A stretch of 42,938 bases of DNA from Thermoleophilia bacterium. Lineage in GTDB: Bacteria > Actinomycetota > Thermoleophilia > Gaiellales > JAICJC01. Position 1 is the first letter of the stretch; every line of letters begins with the position of its first letter. A program made the position numbers and the translations under genes. Below the pieces are notes generated by a model, which saw only the letters and a list, made by a program, of their open reading frames with translations, searched no databases and had not been told where the DNA came from. Below, in pieces: positions 16,233 to 25,269 of the stretch. Where the stretch lies: positions 1 through 42,938 of the forward strand of contig JAICYJ010000024.1 in assembly GCA_025934255.1 (NCBI GenBank), given 5' to 3'.

Positions 16233-16724
16233 TTAGGCCGACCCCTCCAGCCGCCGCACCCGTGCGGCCAGCTCCTCCATGATCGCGATCGCCACCGTCG
16301 GCTGCTCGTTCACGACCTGCATGAACTGACGGCGGCCCAGCATCATCAGCACCATGTCGGTCTCGGCCCGCACCGCCGCCGAACGCGGCTTGCCGTCGAT
16401 CACCGACATCTCGCCGAAGAAGTCACCCGGCCCGATCGCATGCCCGAGCCCGCTGGGCGGCCGCACCACGGCCGTTCCCTCCAGCACGACGAAGAACTCG
16501 CGGCCGCTGTGCGTGCGGTACACCACCGGCGCGCCCGCACGCACCGTGACCTGCTCGGCCAGCCTCGCGATCTGGCGCAGGTGCCGCTTCGGCACGTTGG
16601 CAAACAGCGGCACCGCGGCCAGCGCGTCCACCCACTGGCGGCTCATGCCGCGCGGAGGCCCGGTCGTGTTGGCCCTGGCAGCACGGTTGAACGCGGCGGT
16701 CACGACTGTCGGGGAGGGGCGCAT
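16233..16724 (-). CDS. Stand-alone cyclic-nucleotide-binding domain protein
   Basis: A 163-residue protein consisting almost wholly of a CRP-type cNMP-binding beta-barrel. The phosphate-binding cassette is recognisable as FFGEMSVIDGKPRSAAV, with the Glu and the Arg-Ser-Ala that contact cyclic nucleotide, followed by a C-helix. There is no helix-turn-helix or other output domain, so it would need a partner. ATG 16724 has TAGACT 9 bases upstream; ATG 16646 (MSRQWVDAL) is a possible shorter start. It converges with rpsT, leaving two bases between stops. Confidence 0.85.
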   Translation of the reverse strand: MRPSPTVVTAAFNRAARANTTGPPRGMSRQWVDALAAVPLFANVPKRHLRQIARLAEQVTVRAGAPVVYRTHSGREFFVVLEGTAVVRPPSGLGHAIGPGDFFGEMSVIDGKPRSAAVRAETDMVLMMLGRRQFMQVVNEQPTVAIAIMEELAARVRRLEGSA

Positions 16725-16733
16725 GGGCCTGCC

Positions 16734-16739
16734 AGTCTA
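16734..16739 (-). promoter_or_regulatory. -10 box TAGACT built on the upstream stop codon
   Basis: The TAG stop of the membrane-protein gene (16739-16737) forms the first half of TAGACT, 9 bases before ATG 16724. Confidence 0.45.
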
Positions 16740-17387
16740 CCGGCGCCAGACCAGGCCGGCCAGGATCAGCACGATGCCCAGCGCCTGCCCCAGCGCGAAC
16801 AGCGCGTACACGTCCAGCCGGGTGGCGGTCGATGCCAGCGCGATCACGGCCACGCCGGCCGCCACCAGCAGCGGCCGGAGGTCGCGGCGGCGCCGCGCCG
16901 ATGCGATCGAGCCGATCAGCAGCACCAGCGTGCCGGCGGTGTTGAGAACGGCCGCCAGGATCGTCGTCCAGGGGCCGCCCATCGCGCCGTTGGGCGGCGT
17001 CGCTCCTGCCCGTGCCAGCTCGGCCAGGTCGACCTGCGCGGCCAGCACCGCCGCCGTCGAGGCGAACGTGACCCACAACATCGTGGCCACCACCAGCCGC
17101 GTGGCGCGGCGCCCGGGCGCCACCAGCAGCAGCTCGCCGACCGCCAGGTATGGCACCACCAGGATCGCACCGGTCAGGTAGTAGAGCCGGAACACGCCCT
17201 CGGTCCAGCCCTCGCGGGCGCCGTACCAGAGGCAGCCGGTGGCAACCGTGAACAGCGAGAACCCGATCAGCCACGCGATCAGCGGGGCCGGCCGGGACGG
17301 GCGCCGCGCCAGCCGCTCCGCGATCACCGCCGTACACGCCAGCGAGACCAGCGCCGCCACCGCGGCGGCGGCCGTCTGCGCGCTCAT
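16737..17387 (-). CDS. Polytopic membrane protein of unknown function
   Basis: A 216-residue protein with about seven hydrophobic segments, including one right at the N-terminus (AAAAVAALVSLACTAVIA) and the last at LGQALGIVLILAGLVW, with short basic loops (ARRRRDLR). No catalytic motif is visible and I do not recognise a family. ATG 17387 overlaps the holA stop as ATGA, so it is translationally coupled to holA. The longer open frame upstream is an arginine-rich shadow. Its gene end carries the promoter for the cyclic-nucleotide-binding protein, a possible functional partner. Confidence 0.75.
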   Translation of the reverse strand: MSAQTAAAAVAALVSLACTAVIAERLARRPSRPAPLIAWLIGFSLFTVATGCLWYGAREGWTEGVFRLYYLTGAILVVPYLAVGELLLVAPGRRATRLVVATMLWVTFASTAAVLAAQVDLAELARAGATPPNGAMGGPWTTILAAVLNTAGTLVLLIGSIASARRRRDLRPLLVAAGVAVIALASTATRLDVYALFALGQALGIVLILAGLVWRR

Positions 17388-18331
17388 TCGGCGCTGATCT
17401 CGACCAGCGCCAGCTCCAGCTCGAGCCGCGGGTCGAGCCGGCTGCCGCCCTTGATCGCCTCGTCCAGCTCGGCCAGCCGCACAACCGCACGAGCCAGCTC
17501 CGGCTCGCTGAACGCGCGCGCCTGGCGGCACAGCCCCTGCGCCTGGTACGGGGATCGCAGCCCCAGCTGCTTCTGCACCTCCTTCGGCGACCCGCCCGCC
17601 TCCATCACAAGCAGCGCCTGGCGGACGCGGCGCACGTGGTTGGCGAAGATGGCCGAGATGCGCTGCACGTCGTCGGGCTTCTCGATGTCGGCGGTCGCGA
17701 ACGAGATCACGCCGGCCGCGTCGCGACGGCCCCAGGCATCGGTCATGTTCCAGGGTTTTACGTCCAGCTGCTCCGCCACGAGCAGGTCGACGTCGGCCTC
17801 GGTGGGGGCCTCGCCGCGGCCGTAGGTGGCCAGCTTCTCGACCTCCAGCGCGAGGTCGCCGATCTCGATGCCGGCCCGCTTCACGATCCGCCTGGCGACG
17901 CCGTTGGGACAGGAGATGCCCTGCTCGGAGAAGCGCTTCACCACCCACTGGACGGCGTGCTCGTCGTCGGGCGCATCGAAGATGCGGACGTCGCCGGCCC
18001 TGGCGACGGCGGTCGCCAGCGGTCCGTCTTCGGCCACCCCCTTGCCGCCGAACATGGCCAGGCAGGTGCCGGGAGTGGGATCGGCCAGGTATCCGATGAT
18101 GTCCTGCACCTGGGCCTCGTCCAGGCCCTCGACGCCGCGCACAAGCACCAGCCGCTCACCGCCGAACAGGCCCAGTGCGTTGCACGATGCGACAACGTCG
18201 GCGGCCTCCTCCTCGCCGACCGCGATCTGCTCGACGCTGTCCTCGTCGAACTGGCTTCGCAGGCGAACGGCGGCGGCGTCGATCTTGGGCCAGTCGCTGC
18301 CGGCGATCAGGTACGCCGGCTTATGCGCCAG
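17384..18331 (-). CDS. holA: DNA polymerase III delta subunit, apparent CTG start
   Basis: A 315-residue clamp-loader subunit. The N-terminal AAA+-like part begins AHKPAYLIAGSDWPKIDAA and continues through GLFGGERLVLVRGVEGL; the C-terminal third contains ISAIFANHVRRVRQ and SPYQAQGLCRQARAF, typical of HolA. The reading frame clearly extends upstream of the first GTG (18148), but no ATG, GTG or TTG occurs there. CTG 18331 fits, with AGGAG about 6 bases upstream inside the end of the rrf2 gene and an 11-base overlap with it. The delta subunit opens the beta clamp. Length matches the family only with this start. Confidence 0.88.
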   Translation of the reverse strand: MAHKPAYLIAGSDWPKIDAAAVRLRSQFDEDSVEQIAVGEEEAADVVASCNALGLFGGERLVLVRGVEGLDEAQVQDIIGYLADPTPGTCLAMFGGKGVAEDGPLATAVARAGDVRIFDAPDDEHAVQWVVKRFSEQGISCPNGVARRIVKRAGIEIGDLALEVEKLATYGRGEAPTEADVDLLVAEQLDVKPWNMTDAWGRRDAAGVISFATADIEKPDDVQRISAIFANHVRRVRQALLVMEAGGSPKEVQKQLGLRSPYQAQGLCRQARAFSEPELARAVVRLAELDEAIKGGSRLDPRLELELALVEISAE

Positions 18332-18779
18332 CGCCCTCTCCTGCGGCCGTGACCTCGACCTTGGCGGCCCGCTCGCGGGAGCGCTGCACGAGGTCGGCGA
18401 AGGTCACGTTCTCGAGCACCGAGCGCAGCTGCGAGCGGGCCTGCAGCCACACGTCCGGCAGCGCCTCCGCGCCTGCCGGGTAGCTGATCGCCTCGGGTCG
18501 GACGCCGGCGACTGCCGCCAGCGGCCCGTCGACGACCCGGATCACCTCGGCCACCGTGATCTGGTCGGCAGGCACCGCCAGCCGGTAGCCGCCCTCCGGG
18601 CCGCGCTGCGATATTACCAGGCCGGCGTGCTTCAGCTCGCCCAAGATGTTCTCGACGAACTTGAGCGGCAGATCCTGGGACGCCGCGATCAGCTCGCCCT
18701 TGAGCGGGTGCGGATCGTCGTGGGACGCCAGCACCAGCACCGCCCGGACGGCGTAGTCAGCTTTGGCGGAGAGCTTCAT
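18321..18779 (-). CDS. Rrf2-family transcription regulator without iron-sulfur cysteines
   Basis: A 152-residue Rrf2 protein beginning MKLSAKADYAVRAVLVLA, with the family's KFVENILGELKHAGLV and GPEGGYRLA wing. Unlike IscR or NsrR it contains no cysteine at all, so it cannot hold an Fe-S cluster by the usual ligands; it resembles the CymR type in this respect. It is divergent from citrate synthase across 68 bases and may control both. GACAAT lies 6 bases before ATG 18779. A 25-residue extension in frame upstream was rejected because it crosses the promoter. Confidence 0.9.
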   Translation of the reverse strand: MKLSAKADYAVRAVLVLASHDDPHPLKGELIAASQDLPLKFVENILGELKHAGLVISQRGPEGGYRLAVPADQITVAEVIRVVDGPLAAVAGVRPEAISYPAGAEALPDVWLQARSQLRSVLENVTFADLVQRSRERAAKVEVTAAGEGAGA

Positions 18780-18785
18780 ACCCCC

Positions 18786-18791
18786 ATTGTC
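18786..18791 (-). promoter_or_regulatory. -10 box GACAAT, leaderless rrf2 promoter
   Basis: GACAAT lies 6 bases before ATG 18779 in the divergent rrf2-citrate synthase gap. Confidence 0.4.
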
Positions 18792-18832
18792 GCACGATGG
18801 CGCCCCCTGCACGCCCGGATCGGCGCGCTGGC

Positions 18833-18838
18833 TAGAAT
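18833..18838 (+). promoter_or_regulatory. -10 box TAGAAT of citrate synthase
   Basis: TAGAAT ends 9 bases before ATG 18848, so the leader should be 0-3 bases. No ribosome binding site is seen. Confidence 0.5.
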
Positions 18839-18847
18839 CGCGCCCCG

Positions 18848-19951
18848 ATGCCATCGGATGTCAACAGCGGGCTCGAGGGCGTAGTCGCGGCCGAGACCAC
18901 GATCAGCCTGGTCGACGGCCAGGCGGGACGGCTGCTCTACCGCGGCTACGAGATAGGCGACCTGGCCGCTCACGGCAGCTACGACCGCGTGGTCGGGTTG
19001 CTGCTCGACGGTGAGTGGCCGCTGCGCGACGAGGTGCTGCCGCCGGCGGAGCTGTCGCCGACGGTGCTGGCCGCGCTGCGCGGGCTGCCCACCTCGTGCG
19101 CCCCGCTGGATGCTCTGCGCACCGCGTTCTCGGCGTTCGGGGCGGAGCGGCGCATGGACTGGCCGCCCACGGCCGCGCAGGCGCGCGAGCTGATCGCGCT
19201 CGGCCCCGCCGCGGTCGGAGCCTTCGCGCGGCTGCGCGACAACAAGCAGCCGGTGAACTCGGCGGAGTCGGAGCACCTGGGTGCGGCCGCGCGGCTGCTG
19301 CACGCGATCACGGGCGAGGAGCCAGACCCCGCCAAGGCGCGCGCGCTGGATGCGTACTTCACCGTCTGTGCCGAGCACGGCCTGAACGCATCCACGTTTA
19401 CGGCTCGCGTCATCACCAGCACGCAGAGCGACCTGGCCAGTGCCGTCTGCGGTGCGGTGGGCGCTCTCAAGGGACGGCTGCACGGCGGTGCGCCGTCCGA
19501 GGTACGCGACCAGCTGACGCAGATCGGCGACGTCGAGCACGCGGAGGTCTGGATCCGCGAGGCGCTGGCCCGTGGCGAGCGGCTGATGGGGTTCGGCCAC
19601 CGGGTCTACAAGACGATGGATCCGCGCGCCGCGGCGCTACGGCAGGTGGCGGAGCGGCTGGCGGCCGATGCCGACTGGCTGCAGCTGGCGATCGACGTCG
19701 AGGACGTGGCGCTGCGGCTGCTGGCCGAGCACAAGCCCGACCGCCCGCTGAAGACCAACGTCGAGTACTACGCCTCGATCGTGCTGGACGGCGTCGGCCT
19801 GCTGACCGACCTCTACACGCCGGCATTCGCAGTCGCCCGCACCGCGGGCTGGACCGCGCATGCGCTCGAGCAGGCAGACCACGGGCGGTTGATCCGCCCC
19901 GACTCCCGCTACGTCGGCCCCGAGCAGCGGCCGCTGCCCGCCGGCGTATAG
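18848..19951 (+). CDS. Citrate synthase family protein
   Basis: A 367-residue citrate/2-methylcitrate synthase. It has AEHGLNASTFTARV (first catalytic His region), GGAPSEV, GFGHRVYKTMDPRA (second His and substrate Arg) and the closing DLYTPAFAVARTAGWTAHALEQ region. It condenses acetyl-CoA or propionyl-CoA with oxaloacetate; the sequence alone does not separate the two. It is on the short side (type II enzymes are often 370-430). It stands as a single plus-strand gene within the otherwise minus-strand comEC-holA block, divergent from an Rrf2 regulator, suggesting a two-gene insertion. Confidence 0.92.
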   Translation: MPSDVNSGLEGVVAAETTISLVDGQAGRLLYRGYEIGDLAAHGSYDRVVGLLLDGEWPLRDEVLPPAELSPTVLAALRGLPTSCAPLDALRTAFSAFGAERRMDWPPTAAQARELIALGPAAVGAFARLRDNKQPVNSAESEHLGAAARLLHAITGEEPDPAKARALDAYFTVCAEHGLNASTFTARVITSTQSDLASAVCGAVGALKGRLHGGAPSEVRDQLTQIGDVEHAEVWIREALARGERLMGFGHRVYKTMDPRAAALRQVAERLAADADWLQLAIDVEDVALRLLAEHKPDRPLKTNVEYYASIVLDGVGLLTDLYTPAFAVARTAGWTAHALEQADHGRLIRPDSRYVGPEQRPLPAGV

Positions 19952-19977
19952 CGCCCGCACCCATCGGCATCCTCCAT

Positions 19978-21198
19978 TCAGGAGCACAGCCGCGCCACCC
20001 ACAGCAGGTAGCCCGCCAGCAGGTCGGCCAGCATCAGCGGCGGCGTCGCCAGCGGCGGCCAGACCGAGCCGAGCAGGATCGCCGACAGGCCACATCCCAG
20101 CAGTGGGCCCACCGCCGGCAAGGCCAGCAGGTTGGCCGGTACCGATAGCGGCGCCAGCCGTCCGAAGTGCCACCAGGCGATCGGGGTCGTGACCAGCGTG
20201 CAGGCCAGCGAGACGGCGACGGCCGACCCCAGCGAGCCCTGCAGCCGCGGCGCCACCGCGAAGATAGCCCACACGGCCGCGAAGCTGAGCTGGAAGCCGG
20301 GATTGAACAGATCGAGCGGGTTCAGGGCCAGCACCACCGCCGCGCCGCAGGCCAGCAGGTGCCAGCGCGCCACCGGCCGCGAGGCCAGCCATGCCACCGC
20401 CACCAGCGCGCCCGCCACACCCGCCCGCACGATCGACGGTCCGGCACCCGTGACCAGCACGTAGACGACGGTGATCCCGGCCGCGACCACCCTGGCCGGC
20501 GCGCCGATCACGCCCAGCAGCGCCAGGCAGGCGAGCGCGAAGATCACGACCAGCGCCACGTTCTGGCCCGAAACCGCCACCAGGTGATACAGCCCGGACG
20601 TGCGGAACTCGGCGCGTACGTCGGCCGGCAGTGCTCCCGTCTCACCCAGCGTGACTCCGGCCACGAGCGCCCGGTCGGCCGGCGGGTCGCCGTCCGCGCC
20701 CAGGCGATGCAGCGCGTCGCTGTGCAGGCGGTCGATCACGCCCCACCCCCCGCCCCGGTCGGCCAGCCACACCAGCCGCGATCCTCGCAGCTCCAGGTGC
20801 ACCCCCTGGCTTGCGTAGTAGTCGCGCACCGGCGGGTCGATCTCCCGCAGGCGGCCGATCACCCGGTAGATCCCGCCCAGCCGCGGCCGGTAGCCCGGCG
20901 CCTGCAGCAGCACGTCCTCGCGACCGGCCGCCACGCGCGCGACGGCACGGTCGCCGCTGGGCGCGCCGGTCACGACCACGACGCCATCGATCGGGCCGGG
21001 CACCAGCGCCCGGTGCTGCAGCGCCGCCACCCGCACGCCGCCCCACAGCGCCGCCGCCAGCGCGACGGCCAGGAGCAGCGCCCGTGGACGCCAGGGGATC
21101 GCCGCCAGCACTGACACCAGCGGATGGCCGAAGGCCGCCGCCACCAGGCCGGCCACGATCGCCACAACCAGCCGGGTAGGCGGGTCACAGCGCCACAT
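19978..21198 (-). CDS. comEC: ComEC-like competence membrane protein lacking the metallo-beta-lactamase domain
   Basis: A 406-residue membrane protein. An N-terminal hydrophobic pair and an OB-like extracellular region (about 75-160) are followed by the Competence domain with the hallmark YHLVAVSGQNVALVV and about eight transmembrane segments. ComEC forms the inner-membrane channel for single-stranded DNA uptake. Most ComEC proteins are 700 residues or more because of a C-terminal metallo-beta-lactamase domain; here the gene stops after the membrane part, and no such domain is found in the following bases. ATG 21198 lies 14 bases inside comEA, indicating an operon. Confidence 0.85.
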   Translation of the reverse strand: MWRCDPPTRLVVAIVAGLVAAAFGHPLVSVLAAIPWRPRALLLAVALAAALWGGVRVAALQHRALVPGPIDGVVVVTGAPSGDRAVARVAAGREDVLLQAPGYRPRLGGIYRVIGRLREIDPPVRDYYASQGVHLELRGSRLVWLADRGGGWGVIDRLHSDALHRLGADGDPPADRALVAGVTLGETGALPADVRAEFRTSGLYHLVAVSGQNVALVVIFALACLALLGVIGAPARVVAAGITVVYVLVTGAGPSIVRAGVAGALVAVAWLASRPVARWHLLACGAAVVLALNPLDLFNPGFQLSFAAVWAIFAVAPRLQGSLGSAVAVSLACTLVTTPIAWWHFGRLAPLSVPANLLALPAVGPLLGCGLSAILLGSVWPPLATPPLMLADLLAGYLLWVARLCS

Positions 21199-21760
21199 GG
21201 CCGTGCAGCGCGGCCATCCGCGCCGGGCCGAACCCGCTCACGTTGTCGAGCTCGTCCAGCGAGTGGAAGCCGCCACGCATGGTGCGGTAGTCGATGATCC
21301 GCTGGGCCAGCGCCGGCCCGATGCCGTCGAGGGTCTCCAGCTGTTCCAGCGTGGCCGAGTTGAGGTGCACGGGTGCGTCGGCGCTGCCGGCCACCGGGGC
21401 CACGGCCGCCGCTCCGCCGCCACCGCGCTTGGGCACCACCACCTGCTCGCCGTCGGCCAGCCGTGCGGCCAGGTTCAGGCCGGCCAGGTCGGCGCGGCCG
21501 GTCGGCCGTGCTTTGCGCACCGCGTCCAGCACGCGGGCGGCGCCGGGCAGGCGGTAGACCCCGGGCCGCCTCACGGCGCCGACCACGTCGACCACCACCA
21601 CCGCCGGCGCGGCCGACGAGTCCTGCGCCGTCGCCGTCGCGGCGGCCGGCTCGGGGTAAGCGGTCGGCGGCGAGCCGGACTGGCTGCGCCAGCCGATCAC
21701 GAGCACCGCTATCGCCACGGTCGCGTAGACGGCCAGTCGCTGGGGTGAGATCGGAAGCAT
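21185..21760 (-). CDS. comEA: ComEA-type DNA-binding protein
   Basis: A 191-residue protein: an N-terminal membrane anchor (YATVAIAVLVIGW), a linker, an SLBB domain (VDVVGAVRRPGVYRLPGA) and a C-terminal helix-hairpin-helix pair (LNSATLEQLETLDGIGPALA, then DELDNVSGFGPARMAAL). ComEA binds incoming double-stranded DNA outside the membrane and hands it to ComEC, encoded directly downstream with a 14-base overlap. Confidence 0.93.
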   Translation of the reverse strand: MLPISPQRLAVYATVAIAVLVIGWRSQSGSPPTAYPEPAAATATAQDSSAAPAVVVVDVVGAVRRPGVYRLPGAARVLDAVRKARPTGRADLAGLNLAARLADGEQVVVPKRGGGGAAAVAPVAGSADAPVHLNSATLEQLETLDGIGPALAQRIIDYRTMRGGFHSLDELDNVSGFGPARMAALHGHVAL

Positions 21761-21870
21761 GCGGCGATGTTCGCCGCGGGGCCTGTCAGGTGTCAGTCAC
21801 AGCCCGCGGCGAATGCGTGGCAAAATCGACACGGTGCGATAGTGATCGGAACGACAAATCCATCGACGCG

Positions 21871-22233
21871 GTGGTGCTCATGTCAGTGGGCTACTGCCTG
21901 GGTGTTCCAGGGCGCGGCCGCTCGCTGACCGGGATCATCGGCATGCTGGACAGGATCGAGCACGACTATCCCAGCGCGGAGCAATTCGACCGGTCCGCCG
22001 CCAGGCTCCAGGCGAGAGGGCTGATCGAGGTCCGCGACGATCGCATCGCGCTGACTGCGGACGGCCGCCAACTGCTACGCGAGACGAAGGGCGGACGTGA
22101 CTTCTCAGAGCAGCAGAGACGGCTCGAGAGCCGTTTCGAGAGTGCGCCGCCCGCCGACGTCCCGGCCCAGCCGCTGTTTTCCGATCGGGCCTTCAAACAC
22201 GCGCTCAAGCATCATCTCGGCCACAAGGGTTGA
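21871..22233 (+). CDS. Small winged-helix-like hypothetical protein
   Basis: A plus-strand frame whose last 120 codons look coding: VGYCLGVPGRGRSLTGIIGM, then SAARLQARGLIEVRDDRIAL, TADGRQLLRE and a basic C-terminus. The pattern of a helix, a recognition-like helix, then short strands (GLIEVRDDRIALTADGR) resembles winged-helix proteins that lack known targets. The start is uncertain: GTG 21871, GTG 21874 and ATG 21880 are close together, and a GTG near 21817 is also in frame. The part of the frame before about 21800 is a shadow of comEA. It is convergent with leuS and transcribed opposite to comEA. Confidence 0.55.
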   Translation: MVLMSVGYCLGVPGRGRSLTGIIGMLDRIEHDYPSAEQFDRSAARLQARGLIEVRDDRIALTADGRQLLRETKGGRDFSEQQRRLESRFESAPPADVPAQPLFSDRAFKHALKHHLGHKG

Positions 22234-22275
22234 GCCGCGGCTATCGATCTGGCTCGACAGACATCGATCGATCAT

Positions 22276-24738
22276 CTAGGCGACGAAGTTGACCAGCCGC
22301 CCCGGCACGAAGATCGTCTTTCGCACCTCGGCGCCATCCAAATAGGCGGCCACGTTCGGAACCGCGCGGGCCGCCGCCACCACCTCGTCCTCGACCGCAT
22401 CGGCCGGCACGCCCACGTCTCCGCGCAGCTTGCCGTTCACCTGCACCGCGTAGGTGACGGTGTCGCTGGCCAGCATCTCCGGATCGGCGACCGGCCAGGG
22501 GACGTCCCACAGCCGCTCGCCGCCCAGCCGCTCCCACAGCTCGCAGGCGATGTGCGGCGCGTAGGGGTGGATCAGGCTGACCGCCGTGGCCGTGGCGAAC
22601 CGACGTTGCTCGCCACTCGCCGCGGGTGTGTCCTGGATCGCCGTCACCAGCTCGTGCACCGCCGACTGGGCCGTGTTGAACGAGAACCGATCGCCGATGT
22701 CGGAGCTGACCTTGTCGATCGCCCAGTGTGCCTTGCGCACCATATCGCCGCCGGGGCCGTCGGCCGCGACGGCAGCCGGGATGCCGGTGCCATGGCTGGC
22801 AACGACCTCGTTCGCCAGCCTCCACAGGCGCGCCAGGAACCGATGTTGGCCGGCCACGCCGGAGTCCTGCCACTCGGCGTCCTGCTCGGGCGGCCCCAGA
22901 AACAGCGTGTACAGCCGCGTGGTGTCGGCGCCGTAGCGCTCGATGTACTCGTCGGGGTTGATGATGTTGCCCCGCGACTTGGACATCTTGGCGCCGTGGT
23001 AGTGGATCATCCCCTGCGTGAACAGGTTCGCGAACGGCTCCGTGAAGCCGAGGTGCCCCAGGTCGTACAGCGCCTTGGTGAAGAAGCGCGCGTACATCAG
23101 GTGCAGGATCGCGTGCTCGACGCCGCCGATGTACTGGTCGACCGGCAGCCAGGTGTCGACGATGTCACGCCGAAACGGCGCGGTCGCGTTCTGGGGATCC
23201 GCGTAGCGCATGTAGTACCAGGACGAGTCCACGAACGTGTCCATCGTGTCGGTCTCGCGCCGGCCCGGACCGCCGCAGCTCGGGCACGACACCTGCACCC
23301 AGTCCTCAGCGGCGGCCAGCGGCGACCGGCCCTTGGGGGCGAAGTCCTCGACCTGGGGCAGCACCACCGGCAGCTGGTCGTCCGGCACCGGTACGACGCC
23401 GCACGACTCGCAGTGCACGATCGGGATCGGGCAGCCCCAGTAGCGCTGCCGTGACAGCAGCCAGTCGCGCAGGCGGAAGGCCACGCGCCCGTGCCCCAAT
23501 CCCTCGCCCTCCAGCCACTCGATGATGGCGCGCTTGCCCTCCGGCGCCGGCATGCCGGTGAACGCCGCCGAGTTGATCAGCACCTCGTCGGCGCTGTGGG
23601 CGACGAACGCGCCCTCGACGTCGGCATCGCCATCGCGCGGCGCCACCACCTGCCGCACCGGCAGCCCGAACTTCTCAGCGAACTCGAAGTCTCGCTCATC
23701 GTGGCCGGGCACCGCCATCACCGCGCCGGTGCCGTACTCCATCAGGACGTAGTCGGCCACCCACACCGGAATCGCCTCACCGTTTACCGGGTTGACGACG
23801 TTACGCCCGGTGAAAACGCCTGTCTTCTCCTTCTCGGATGACCGCTCCACCTCGGACAGCGCAGATGTGTGCCGGACGTAGTCGGCCACCGCCTGCTCCT
23901 GATCGGTGCCGCGCGCCAGCTCCGCCGCCAGCGGGTGCTCGGGAGCCAGCACGAAGAAGGTGGCGCCGTACAGCGTGTCCGGTCGCGTGGTGAACACCGG
24001 CAGCTCGATCGACGGGTCATGCTCGACCCGGAACGTGACCTCGGCGCCCTCGCTGCGGCCGATCCAGTTGCGCTGCATTGTCACGACCCGCTCCGGCCAT
24101 CGCACCTCGGCCAGGTCGTCCAGCAGCCGCTGCGCGTAGTCGGTGATCTTGAAGAACCACTGCTCCAGGTTCTTGGCCTCGACCTCGGCGCCGCAGCGCT
24201 CGCAGTGGCCGTCGATCACCTGCTCGTTGGCCAGCACCGTCTGGTCGTTGGGGCACCACTTGACGGCCGCGTTCTTGCGATAGGCCAGGCCGGCCTCGAA
24301 CAGCCGCAGGAAGATCCACTGCGTCCACCGGTAGTAGTCGGGCTCGGAGGTGGACAGCTCCCGCGTCCAGTCGATCGACCAGCCCATGCGGCGCATCTGC
24401 ACGCGGATCGCCTCGATGTTCTCGCGCGTCGAGACGCTCGGGTGCTTGCCGCTCTTGATGGCCGCGTTCTCGGCCGGCAGGCCGAACGCGTCGTAGCCCA
24501 TCGGGTGCATCACGCGCCAGCCGTTGCGCCGCTTGTAGAGCGTGACCACGTCGCCCATCGTGTAGTTCTTGACGTGCCCCATGTGCAGCTCGCCCGACGG
24601 GTAGGGCAACATCTCCAGCACGTACATCAGCTTCGAGGTGTCCTCACCGGGCTGCGGGTTGGGCACCTCGTGGATCCGCTGGTCATGCCAGATCTTCTGC
24701 CAGCGGGCCTCGATCGCTGCGGGGTCGTAGCGTTCCAT
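22276..24738 (-). CDS. leuS: Leucyl-tRNA synthetase
   Basis: An 820-residue class I synthetase of normal length for LeuRS. The HIGH motif is HMGH in [15 protein letters not shown] (about residues 46-60), the KMSKS motif is KMSKS in [10 protein letters not shown], and the CP1 editing domain carries the conserved [20 protein letters not shown] region (in outline). A zinc-type pair (CPNDQTVL and CERCGAEV) is present. It charges tRNA-Leu. TAGAAT lies 9 bases before ATG 24738 and a 7-bp inverted repeat lies immediately upstream of that box. Confidence 0.98.
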   Translation of the reverse strand: MERYDPAAIEARWQKIWHDQRIHEVPNPQPGEDTSKLMYVLEMLPYPSGELHMGHVKNYTMGDVVTLYKRRNGWRVMHPMGYDAFGLPAENAAIKSGKHPSVSTRENIEAIRVQMRRMGWSIDWTRELSTSEPDYYRWTQWIFLRLFEAGLAYRKNAAVKWCPNDQTVLANEQVIDGHCERCGAEVEAKNLEQWFFKITDYAQRLLDDLAEVRWPERVVTMQRNWIGRSEGAEVTFRVEHDPSIELPVFTTRPDTLYGATFFVLAPEHPLAAELARGTDQEQAVADYVRHTSALSEVERSSEKEKTGVFTGRNVVNPVNGEAIPVWVADYVLMEYGTGAVMAVPGHDERDFEFAEKFGLPVRQVVAPRDGDADVEGAFVAHSADEVLINSAAFTGMPAPEGKRAIIEWLEGEGLGHGRVAFRLRDWLLSRQRYWGCPIPIVHCESCGVVPVPDDQLPVVLPQVEDFAPKGRSPLAAAEDWVQVSCPSCGGPGRRETDTMDTFVDSSWYYMRYADPQNATAPFRRDIVDTWLPVDQYIGGVEHAILHLMYARFFTKALYDLGHLGFTEPFANLFTQGMIHYHGAKMSKSRGNIINPDEYIERYGADTTRLYTLFLGPPEQDAEWQDSGVAGQHRFLARLWRLANEVVASHGTGIPAAVAADGPGGDMVRKAHWAIDKVSSDIGDRFSFNTAQSAVHELVTAIQDTPAASGEQRRFATATAVSLIHPYAPHIACELWERLGGERLWDVPWPVADPEMLASDTVTYAVQVNGKLRGDVGVPADAVEDEVVAAARAVPNVAAYLDGAEVRKTIFVPGRLVNFVA

Positions 24739-24747
24739 GGGGCCTGC

Positions 24748-24753
24748 ATTCTA
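24748..24753 (-). promoter_or_regulatory. -10 box TAGAAT of leuS
   Basis: TAGAAT lies 9 bases before ATG 24738; the leader would be very short, leaving no room for a T-box. Confidence 0.5.
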
Positions 24754-24770
24754 CGGAAGCGGTGCTTCCG
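24754..24770. terminator. 7-bp hairpin between DUF2269 gene and leuS
   Basis: CGGAAGC and GCTTCCG flank a 3-base loop directly next to the leuS -10 box. It may end the upstream transcript or serve as an operator; no T-run follows. Confidence 0.35.
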
Positions 24771-24788
24771 CCTGCCCCTCCCCCGTCC

Positions 24789-25262
24789 CTACAGGCCTGG
24801 TTTGACCACCATGTCCACGACCACCAGCATCAGGAACAGCAGCTCGATGCGGCTGACCAGGAAGATCCGCTCGATCCGCCGGGTGGCCTCGGTCGAGCCG
24901 ACGCCGTGCAGCTCGATGGCCCGGGCGATGCGGGCCGACTCGGGCGCCAGGAAGCCGATGCCGACGGCGAACGAGGCCGCGAACACGGCCAGCGCGAAGA
25001 TCAGCCAGGTGCTGCCGAGCGACCAGTTGCCCTCGTTGACGAGCAGGAACCCGAACACGACCAGCACCAGCGAGGCCGGCGTGAACATGGTCTTGCCCAC
25101 GAACTCGGCGTCGCGCGCGAAGCCGGCCAGCCGCTCCGGGCTGGGGTCGGCCATCGCGCGGGCGGCGTAGACCTGGGTGATGGCGGCGCCGCCCACCCAC
25201 ACGACCGCTGCCAGGATGTGCACGGTCAGATAGAACTGGTAGGCGGTGACGAGCTGGACCAT
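24789..25262 (-). CDS. DUF2269-type integral membrane protein
   Basis: A 157-residue protein with four hydrophobic helices, starting with the typical LTVHILAAVVWVGGAAI segment seen in DUF2269 and related small membrane proteins, then FTPASLVLVVFGFLLV, WLIFALAVFAASFAVGIGFL and LLFLMLVVVDMVV. The function of the family is unknown. It starts 7 bases after the upstream marR stop, so the two form an operon, and MarR may control it. Confidence 0.8.
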   Translation of the reverse strand: MVQLVTAYQFYLTVHILAAVVWVGGAAITQVYAARAMADPSPERLAGFARDAEFVGKTMFTPASLVLVVFGFLLVNEGNWSLGSTWLIFALAVFAASFAVGIGFLAPESARIARAIELHGVGSTEATRRIERIFLVSRIELLFLMLVVVDMVVKPGL

Positions 25263-25269
25263 GCGCGGA

